From Clostridium sp. (lineage in GTDB: Bacteria; Bacillota; Clostridia; Lachnospirales; Lachnospiraceae): a DNA stretch of 14,284 bases. A program made the translations under genes and the position numbers. This document shows, in pieces, positions 6,867-12,313 of this stretch (the stretch's first letter is position 1; each line of letters begins with the position of its first letter). The stretch spans positions 1 to 14,284 of the forward strand of contig JAEDOC010000044.1 in the NCBI GenBank assembly GCA_016302185.1, written 5' to 3'. Below the pieces are notes generated by a model, which did no database searches, was not told the DNA's origin, and worked only from the letters and a program-made list of their open reading frames with translations.

Positions 6867-6906
6867 AAAAAGAAGATATTGCCGCAAAAACACAGCAATA
6901 TCTTCT
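6867..6906 (-). terminator. Stem-loop with short T-run between serS and the permease
   Basis: A 12-bp perfect inverted repeat, AGAAGATATTGC (6871-6882) and GCAATATCTTCT (6895-6906), has a 12-nt loop. On the minus strand it ends in five T counting the last stem base. It probably terminates serS transcripts, but it stands only 20 nt before the permease start and about 7 nt before its ribosome binding site, so it could also limit read-through into that gene. Confidence 0.65.
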
Positions 6907-6959
6907 AAAAATCAGTTTTTTCTTTTCCTGACAGATGCCATACAGCGCAGCAGCTGTGC

Positions 6960-8237
6960 TTAGCGAATCTCTGTCATACCGCCCATATACGGACGCAGAA
7001 CCTCCGGAATCCGTACAGAACCGTCTGCCTGTAAGTTGTTCTCCAGGAAAGCAATCAGCATACGCGGCGGAGCCACTACGGTATTGTTCAGGGTATGGGC
7101 AAAATACTTGCCGTCCGGTCCGTTGACACGGATCTTTAACCGTCTTGCCTGTGCATCTCCTAAATTGGAGCAGCTTCCTACCTCAAAATACTTCTTCTGT
7201 CTCGGGGACCATGCCTCAACGTCTACGGATTTTACCTTCAAGTCAGCTAAGTCACCGGAGCAGCACTCCAGAGTTCTTACCGGAATATCCATGGAACGGA
7301 ATAAATCTACGGTGTTCTGCCACAGCTTATCAAACCACATCTTGCTGTCCTCCGGCTTGCAGACAACGATCATCTCCTGCTTCTCGAACTGATGGATACG
7401 GTATACACCTCTCTCCTCAATGCCGTGGGCACCCTTCTCCTTACGGAAGCAGGGGGAATAGGAGGTCAGGGTCTGCGGAAGCTTCTCCTCCGGAATGACA
7501 GTATCAATAAATTTACCAATCATGGAATGCTCACTGGTACCGATCAGGTAGAGATCCTCGCCCTCGATCTTGTACATCATAGCATCCATCTCCGCAAAGC
7601 TCATAACGCCGGTCACAACGTTGCTGCGGATCATAAACGGCGGTACACAGTAGGTAAAACCGCGGTTAATCATGAAATCTCTTGCGTAGGCGATCACTGC
7701 GGAATGAAGTCTTGCGATATCGCCCATCAGGTAATAGAAGCCGTTGCCTGCCACTTTTCTGGCGCTGTCCAGATCGATACCGTTGAAACGCTCCATGATC
7801 TCGGTGTGATACGGAATCTCAAAATCCGGAACCACCGGCTCGCCGTAGCGCTGTACTTCCACGTTCTCGCTGTCATCCTTACCGATCGGAACGCTGGGAT
7901 CGATAATATTCGGAATGGTCATCATGATCTTTAAGATCCGATCGCCCAACTCCTTCTCCTGCTCCTCTAACTCAGCCAGACGGGCGGACTCCTCAGCGAC
8001 CTTCTTCTTCATCTCCTCGGCTTCGTCCTTCTTGCCCTGACCCATCAGAGCGCCGATCTGCTTCGCAATCTTATTCTTATGGGCACGAAGATCATCTGCC
8101 TCTTTCTTGGCAGCACGGTTCTTCGCATCCAGCTCAATGACCTCATCTACCAGCTCCAGCTTGCTGTCCTGGAATTTATTCCTGATGTTCTGCTTTACGA
8201 TTTCAGGATTCTCTCTGACAAACTTTAAATCTAACAT
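6960..8237 (-). CDS. serS: Seryl-tRNA synthetase, divergent class II active site
   Basis: 425 residues. It charges tRNA-Ser with serine in the cytoplasm. The N-terminal domain (about 27-105) is the long charged coiled-coil arm that binds the tRNA-Ser extra arm. The catalytic domain shows LIGTSEHS (231-238; the usual TAE loop reads TSE), motif 2 SPCFRKEKGAHGIEERGVYR (261-280) followed by IHQFEKQEM, the VEAWSPRQKKYFEVGSCSN block (340-358) and motif 3 LNNTVVAPPRMLIAFLENN (383-401, Arg392). Most bacterial enzymes have GRDTxGLxRxHQF in motif 2 and LNGSGLAVGRT in motif 3; here DT is EE and the glycine-rich run is NTVVAPPR, nearer the LNxTxxAxxR of eukaryotic enzymes. Length and essential Arg/Glu/Cys/Asn positions argue that it is active. 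ATG at 8237 follows AGGAGG by 5 nt. The leader is about 80 nt, too short for a T-box. Confidence 0.96.
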   Translation of the reverse strand: MLDLKFVRENPEIVKQNIRNKFQDSKLELVDEVIELDAKNRAAKKEADDLRAHKNKIAKQIGALMGQGKKDEAEEMKKKVAEESARLAELEEQEKELGDRILKIMMTIPNIIDPSVPIGKDDSENVEVQRYGEPVVPDFEIPYHTEIMERFNGIDLDSARKVAGNGFYYLMGDIARLHSAVIAYARDFMINRGFTYCVPPFMIRSNVVTGVMSFAEMDAMMYKIEGEDLYLIGTSEHSMIGKFIDTVIPEEKLPQTLTSYSPCFRKEKGAHGIEERGVYRIHQFEKQEMIVVCKPEDSKMWFDKLWQNTVDLFRSMDIPVRTLECCSGDLADLKVKSVDVEAWSPRQKKYFEVGSCSNLGDAQARRLKIRVNGPDGKYFAHTLNNTVVAPPRMLIAFLENNLQADGSVRIPEVLRPYMGGMTEIR

Positions 8238-8322
8238 GTCTTCCTCCTGCTGTTTCCAGCCTTATTCTGTGTTTTCTTCTTTCGGCATGGCACAAATCTA
8301 CTCTTCTGCCATATCTTTGTCG

Positions 8323-8351
8323 ATTATACTACAGATTTTTTTCCGTGAAAA
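8323..8351 (-). promoter_or_regulatory. Probable sigma-A promoter of serS
   Basis: On the minus strand TATAAT (8328-8323) is a perfect -10 box, and TTTTCA (8351-8346) lies 17 bases upstream as a 4/6 match to the -35 consensus. The start would be near 8316. A small GCTG-GAAA-CAGC hairpin sits in the leader just before the ribosome binding site. Confidence 0.6.
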
Positions 8352-8389
8352 GCCCTATTTTACGCCAATTCCTGTATTTCAGGAAATCC

Positions 8390-9259
8390 TCACTGCCGGA
8401 ATCTCATCAGATACGGAAGACAAGCTTCCAGACAGAGGCCTTCCATCTCCGGAATCTGCAGTTCATTGGAGCGGAGCACACAGCGTCTGGTAAAGGCAGC
8501 CGCCCGCCGGACCGCCGTAAGCAGCGGCACACCGTTCACCACACTGGCTCCCAGCACGGCAGCAAACACATCTCCCGTTCCGTGATGACCGCCGTCTTCT
8601 CTTCGGGTCGAACAGAAGACAGGAGCCTTTCCCTGCTCCTTTACCACATTGAGGATACGGTTTCCCCGGATCACACCGGTCAGAACCACAGCCCCCGCTC
8701 CCAGCTCCTGAAGCCGGCCGGTCAGCTCTGTCAGTGAATTCTTATCCCAGCCGGATTCCCGGTAAGGAGTCCCTGTGAGGAAGCAGGCCTCGGTCAGATT
8801 CGGCGTGATAATATCCGCATAGGGAAACAGCTCCTTCACCGCCCCGCAGAGCGCCTCATCGCAGACACTGTACAGACGGCCGTTGTCCCCCATGGTGGGA
8901 TCCACCAGAACCATACTTCCTTCCCGTTTGAAATGCCGGATAAAATCCGCGGCGATCCGGGCCTGACGTGCGGAACCGAAAAAGCCGGTCATGATTCCGT
9001 CCATCTCAAATCCCAGCGTCTTCCACTGGGCGATATACGGTTCCATCCGATCCGTATAATCATCAAAAAAGCAATGGGGATAGCCGGCATGGCTGGACAG
9101 CACTGCCGTTACCACCGGACAGCACTGTACCCCCAGGGCACTGATGACAGGAATGGCCGCTGTCAGAGCACAGCGGCCATATCCTGCCATATCATTGAGA
9201 ACAGCCAGCTTCTTCGGTGCTCCTGCTCTCCCGTTTTCTTTCTCAGAAATCTCTGTCAT
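8390..9259 (-). CDS. pdxK: Pyridoxal/pyridoxamine kinase, ribokinase fold
   Basis: 289 residues. It phosphorylates pyridoxal, pyridoxine or pyridoxamine with ATP in vitamin B6 salvage. The ribokinase fold of the PdxK/PdxY group is recognised by NDMAGYGRCALTAAIPVISA (22-41), SSHAGYP (55-61), VDPTMGDNGRLY (119-130), ITPNLTEACFLTG (151-163) and the anion hole and catalytic base in GHHGTGDVFAAVLG (224-237; Asp230). Length is typical. The first 15 residues are a polar tail without family similarity. ATG at 9259 has GGAG about 13 nt upstream, somewhat far, but no better start exists. It begins 69 nt after the ECF S-component, suggesting that the transporter and kinase are co-transcribed: uptake followed by trapping by phosphorylation. 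PfkB-like kinases for other substrates, such as hydroxymethylpyrimidine, are less likely given the N-terminal signature. Confidence 0.88.
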   Translation of the reverse strand: MTEISEKENGRAGAPKKLAVLNDMAGYGRCALTAAIPVISALGVQCCPVVTAVLSSHAGYPHCFFDDYTDRMEPYIAQWKTLGFEMDGIMTGFFGSARQARIAADFIRHFKREGSMVLVDPTMGDNGRLYSVCDEALCGAVKELFPYADIITPNLTEACFLTGTPYRESGWDKNSLTELTGRLQELGAGAVVLTGVIRGNRILNVVKEQGKAPVFCSTRREDGGHHGTGDVFAAVLGASVVNGVPLLTAVRRAAAFTRRCVLRSNELQIPEMEGLCLEACLPYLMRFRQ

Positions 9260-9328
9260 GATATGTGTATCTCCAGATTGTAATGAATTGTCTCAGAAGT
9301 TTCGATAAAACATCCTTTTCTGCTGTCA

Positions 9329-9922
9329 TCAGCCCTCCGCGGATACGGCGCTCAGAATTCCTGCTTTCTTCAGGGCCGGTCGAAGTGCCATATAAACAAC
9401 TACGGATACAATAGCAGAGGTAACTGCATTGATCGAAGTGGCCGCCACGTTCCAGGCCAGGGTCAGCTCTGCTGCCGGCTTGCCGATGATCCACAGTTTG
9501 TAATAATAACCAATCAGCGGATCGGCAATCACGTTGAAAAGAAGGCCTGCCACTGCTGCGGCGATGGTAAAGGTGAGGATATGGCTGCGATCTGTACTCT
9601 TGTCAATCTTGCCGATCCGATGTGCCACAAAACCGGCGATGAGACCAATGCACAGCTTGCAGAGGAAGGTCTTCGGCGCATAAACGATATACACCGGATC
9701 CAGCAGATCTCCGATGGTCATGCCGATGGCGCCGCCCAGTCCGCCGTAGAGTCCGCCCACCAGCAAAGCGCCCAGCACGCAGACCGCATTGCCCAGATGA
9801 ATGGAGGTTGCGTCTCCTCCGGGAAGGGTAATTTTAATCTGTCCGTAAGTAAATACCACGTAGGAAAGTGCAGCCAGAAGGCCCACCATCGCTACTTTAT
9901 AAGACTGTTTTTTCTGTGTCAT
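9329..9922 (-). CDS. ECF transporter S-component, probably for a B6 vitamer
   Basis: 197 residues, about six membrane helices. It is the substrate-binding (S) subunit of an energy-coupling-factor importer. Helix 1 (KVAMVGLLAALSYVVFTY) carries the small-residue AxxxA-like pattern used to dock the shared EcfT subunit. LPGGDATSIHLGNAVCVLGALLVGG (33-57) and the GLGGAIGMTIGDLLDP block (61-76) are typical of the riboflavin/HmpT/PdxU-like S-component group. No EcfA or EcfT gene is in the window, so it would use a shared module encoded elsewhere (group II arrangement). The substrate is inferred from the downstream pyridoxal kinase; thiamine precursors are an alternative, as thiN lies upstream, although in another operon. 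ATG at 9922 follows AAGGAGA. A nested stem-loop occupies the leader. Confidence 0.88.
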   Translation of the reverse strand: MTQKKQSYKVAMVGLLAALSYVVFTYGQIKITLPGGDATSIHLGNAVCVLGALLVGGLYGGLGGAIGMTIGDLLDPVYIVYAPKTFLCKLCIGLIAGFVAHRIGKIDKSTDRSHILTFTIAAAVAGLLFNVIADPLIGYYYKLWIIGKPAAELTLAWNVAATSINAVTSAIVSVVVYMALRPALKKAGILSAVSAEG

Positions 9923-9940
9923 GATGTTCTCTCCTTTGTT

Positions 9941-10002
9941 GCATAAGTTTTCAGCTAAGGCATCCGGATTTTGCTGCTTTTCTTACTGATTTTTTCTTAT
10001 GC
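9941..10002 (-). promoter_or_regulatory. Nested stem-loop leader of the ECF transporter gene
   Basis: Read on the minus strand, GCATAAG (10002-9996) pairs with CTTATGC (9947-9941). Inside it TCAGTAAG pairs with CTTAGCTGA through one bulged G, and GCA pairs with TGC at the top. The internal loops are A-rich (AAAAAA, AAA, AAAA). The 3' arm ends three bases before AAAGGAGA, the ribosome binding site. There is no T-run, so it is not a terminator. I cannot match it to a known riboswitch class. Confidence 0.4.
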
Positions 10003-10005
10003 CAC

Positions 10006-10014
10006 ATCATAGCA
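10006..10014 (-). promoter_or_regulatory. Possible extended -10 promoter of the ECF/kinase unit
   Basis: The minus strand reads TGC-TATGAT: a 5/6 match to the -10 box with the extended TGn element. The -35 region is poor (TTTTTA at 17 bases). The predicted start is near 9999, so the transcript would begin at the foot of the stem-loop leader. Confidence 0.45.
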
Positions 10015-10057
10015 CAGTTTTGTACTTCTAAAAACATACAGTTTTAAGAATTTTAAT

Positions 10058-10095
10058 CGGGTCAGTTTACTTCCTCCACAGGAAGAACATACCCG
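10058..10095 (-). other. Stem-loop just after thiN, no T-run
   Basis: An inner CTTCCT/AGGAAG stem with a 4-nt loop (10070-10085) is enclosed by CGGGT/ACCCG (10058-10062 and 10091-10095). It lies 10 nt after the thiN stop. No run of T follows on either strand, so it may protect the 3' end of the prkC operon mRNA or be a weak terminator. Confidence 0.35.
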
Positions 10096-10105
10096 TACCG
10101 CTTCT

Positions 10106-10756
10106 CTAATCGTGAGACTCCACGCAGATAAGTACTCCCCGCTCCAGCTCCAGAACCCCTTCCTCCTTCTTCAGCTCATTGCTGATGCAGAGACTGGTTC
10201 CCAGAGAGATGGTCTTCCGGTTCAGCGGATATTTGAAGCCGCGCAGAGTCAGCCCGATTACTGTCTCTGTTAATGGCAGAAAGGAGATGTACTTTCCGTA
10301 CAGCTCTGCCTTTCGGAACACTCTTCTTCCTCCAATCAGATAGATCCGGTTCTGTGCATCATAGATGGAAATCTCCATCCCCTGAAGGAAAAACTGGTAC
10401 AGCAGCTGGATATTGCCGATGGCATGATCCATCCGTCCGCCAAGAGCTCCCAGAATATCCACCTTGCTGCAGCCGGCGCGGGCTGCCAAAAGAAGCGCCA
10501 GCTCCGTGTCCGTCTCATCCTTCTCCGGCTGATGCACTTCAAAATGAATCTCCGGATAACTCCGGTATTCTCTCAGAAGTCCTCCGTCCACCGTATCAAA
10601 GTCGCCTACCACCTCATCCGGCATCAGATGAAGGTGACGCAGAGCCTCCAGCCCCGCATCCACAGCAATTACCCGGTCGTATCTGCGCTCCTGCAGGAAA
10701 TCCCGGGCAAAGGAGATATCAATCGTACCTCCGGTAATGATTAAACACTTACTCAT
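10106..10756 (-). CDS. thiN: Thiamine pyrophosphokinase
   Basis: 216 residues from the chosen start. It converts thiamine to thiamine pyrophosphate with ATP. The catalytic domain shows AVDAGLEALRHLHLMPDEVV followed by GDFDTVD (the Asp-rich metal and substrate site), PEKDETDTELAL, and LGALGGRMDHAIGNIQLL. The C-terminal beta domain has the vitamin-binding pattern GLTLRGFKYPL and ISNEL. The frame is open for 32 more codons upstream, but those lie inside rpe and resemble nothing; ATG at 10754-10756 starts the family's usual N-terminus (MSKCLIITGG). This ATG overlaps the rpe stop by 8 nt (ATGAGTAA), with GGAGA about 12 nt before it, so translation is probably coupled. It is the last gene of the prkC-rsgA-rpe-thiN operon, the same order as in Bacillus subtilis. 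Confidence 0.94.
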   Translation of the reverse strand: MSKCLIITGGTIDISFARDFLQERRYDRVIAVDAGLEALRHLHLMPDEVVGDFDTVDGGLLREYRSYPEIHFEVHQPEKDETDTELALLLAARAGCSKVDILGALGGRMDHAIGNIQLLYQFFLQGMEISIYDAQNRIYLIGGRRVFRKAELYGKYISFLPLTETVIGLTLRGFKYPLNRKTISLGTSLCISNELKKEEGVLELERGVLICVESHD

Positions 10757-11408
10757 ATTCGTTAAATATCTCCAGGAATGCTTTTGTATTCTCCGCAGGA
10801 TCTCCTTTGAATACCGCACTGCCTGCCACAATGACATCAGCGCCGGCCTCAATTACCTGGCGGACATTAGCTGTTGTCACGCCGCCGTCCACCTCGATGC
10901 GGGTGGAGAGCCCACGTTCCGTACACATCCGTCGAAGCGTACGGATCTTCTCCAGTGTATAAGGAATAAATTTCTGACCACCGAAGCCCGGATTCACTGA
11001 CATCAGAAGTACCATATCCACCTCCGGCAGGATCACATTCAGCGTCTCCACCGGTGTCGCCGGATTTAAAGCTACCGCTGCCTTCATTCCGGCCTCTTTA
11101 ATCTGATGAATCGTACGATCCAGATGAATGCAGGCCTCCTGATGGACACAGAGAAGATCCGCACCCGCCTTTTTCATATCGGCAACATAGCGGCCCGGTT
11201 CTTCCACCATCATATGAACATCAAACACTTTATCGGTCAGTCCGCGCAGGCTCTGAATCACCGGCATCCCGAAGGATATGCTGGGGACAAAGGCGCCGTC
11301 CATCACATCCAGATGAATATACTGGGCACCTGCCTGTGCCGTCTCTGTAATCTGCTCTCCCAATCGCTTAAAATCGGCTCCAAGAATGGATGGGGATAAT
11401 ATAATCAT
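10749..11408 (-). CDS. rpe: Ribulose-phosphate 3-epimerase
   Basis: 219 residues, full length. It interconverts ribulose 5-phosphate and xylulose 5-phosphate in the pentose phosphate pathway. It is a TIM barrel with SPSILGADF (5-13), IHLDVMDGAFVP (31-42, catalytic Asp34), DVHMMVEEP (63-71, His65), MSVNPGFGGQKF (136-147), the phosphate-binding and second catalytic Asp in VDGGV (Asp174), and GSAVF near the end. ATG at 11408 follows AAGGAG by 9 nt; that site overlaps the rsgA stop codon region, 14 nt upstream. Its end overlaps thiN by 8 nt. Confidence 0.97.
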   Translation of the reverse strand: MIILSPSILGADFKRLGEQITETAQAGAQYIHLDVMDGAFVPSISFGMPVIQSLRGLTDKVFDVHMMVEEPGRYVADMKKAGADLLCVHQEACIHLDRTIHQIKEAGMKAAVALNPATPVETLNVILPEVDMVLLMSVNPGFGGQKFIPYTLEKIRTLRRMCTERGLSTRIEVDGGVTTANVRQVIEAGADVIVAGSAVFKGDPAENTKAFLEIFNEYE

Positions 11409-11422
11409 GATTCCGTTCTCCT

Positions 11423-12301
11423 TTAGTAACGTTTTTTCTCCTTCAGTTCCTGATACATCTGAAGATAATTCTCATAGCGGCTTCTGCTTATCCTGCCCTC
11501 TGAAACCGCCGTCTTTACACCGCATACCTTTTCACCCACATGAACACAGCCCAGGAATTTGCAGTCCTCCTCATAAGGCTCAAATTCCGGGAAAAACCCC
11601 TTCAGCTCCTGTGCCTCCAAATCTTCCATATACATGGAGCTGAAGCCCGGGGTATCCATCATGTAGGTGCCTTCCTCCACGAAAAACAGCTCAGAATGAC
11701 GGGTCGTATGCCTGCCTCGCTTAATCTTCTCGCTGACTGAGCCGGTCTCCATCCCGGCCTCGGGCTGCAGAAAATTAGTGATGGAGGATTTGCCGACACC
11801 GGATGGACCGGCCAGCACCGTAGTCTTGCCCACAATCAGCTGATGAAGCAGATCAAGACCGGAGTTCTCATAGGTGCTGATAAAATAGATTGGATAACCG
11901 GCAGGTTCATAGATAGCCCGAAGCTTCTCTACCTCTTCCTCACCAGCCAGATCAATCTTGTTGAAACAGATCATCACCGGAACCTTCTGCCGTTCCATCA
12001 TCACCAGGAACCGATCCAGAAGATTTAAATTGGGCATCGGCTCCGTGACAGCGAACACCACTACCGCCTGATCTACATTGGAGACTGCCGGCCGGATCAG
12101 CTGGTTTTTCCGCTCCAGAATCCGGTCGATATTGCCGGTTTTCTCCTGCTCGCTGAGCACCGTGATCTCCACATCATCACCCACCAGCGGCTTAATCTTG
12201 CGGTTCCGGAAGATTCCCTTCGCCCTGCACTCATAGATACTTCCGATTCCGTCATGCACATAGTAAAAACCGGCAATTCCCTTGATAATCTTTCCTCTCA
12301 T
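11423..12301 (-). CDS. rsgA: Small-ribosomal-subunit biogenesis GTPase RsgA
   Basis: 292 residues. It is a GTPase that checks late maturation of the 30S subunit. The order of motifs shows circular permutation: an N-terminal OB-fold domain (1-70), then G4 NKID (114-117), G1 GPSGVGKS (165-172), the G2 region RGRHTT (195-200) and G3 DTPG (216-219). The C-terminal zinc knuckle is C247, C252, H254 and C260, all present. ATG at 12301 follows AAAGGA by about 5 nt and begins 12 nt after the prkC stop. In B. subtilis the equivalent CpgA is a substrate of the adjacent kinase PrkC, which gives the gene order functional sense. Confidence 0.97.
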   Translation of the reverse strand: MRGKIIKGIAGFYYVHDGIGSIYECRAKGIFRNRKIKPLVGDDVEITVLSEQEKTGNIDRILERKNQLIRPAVSNVDQAVVVFAVTEPMPNLNLLDRFLVMMERQKVPVMICFNKIDLAGEEEVEKLRAIYEPAGYPIYFISTYENSGLDLLHQLIVGKTTVLAGPSGVGKSSITNFLQPEAGMETGSVSEKIKRGRHTTRHSELFFVEEGTYMMDTPGFSSMYMEDLEAQELKGFFPEFEPYEEDCKFLGCVHVGEKVCGVKTAVSEGRISRSRYENYLQMYQELKEKKRY

Positions 12302-12313
12302 CCGAATCCTTTC

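Noticed and set aside
7392..7934. Long plus-strand frame of 180 codons inside serS
   Set aside because: It is antisense to a fully conserved synthetase, has no family features, and reflects the codon bias of the opposite strand. The 265-codon frame at 12428-13225 opposite prkC is rejected for the same reason.
8238..8330. T-box leader upstream of serS
   Set aside because: The predicted leader is about 80 nt, too short for a T-box, and no antiterminator-terminator pair is visible.
8366..8386. TTCCTG-N5-CAGGAA stem-loop after the pyridoxal kinase as a terminator
   Set aside because: The stem is only 6 bp and no T-run follows on either strand, so termination there is unsupported.
10757..10852. 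N-terminal extension of thiN by 32 codons
   Set aside because: It lies entirely within rpe, has no resemblance to thiamine pyrophosphokinases, and the internal ATG at 10756 begins the family's normal N-terminus.
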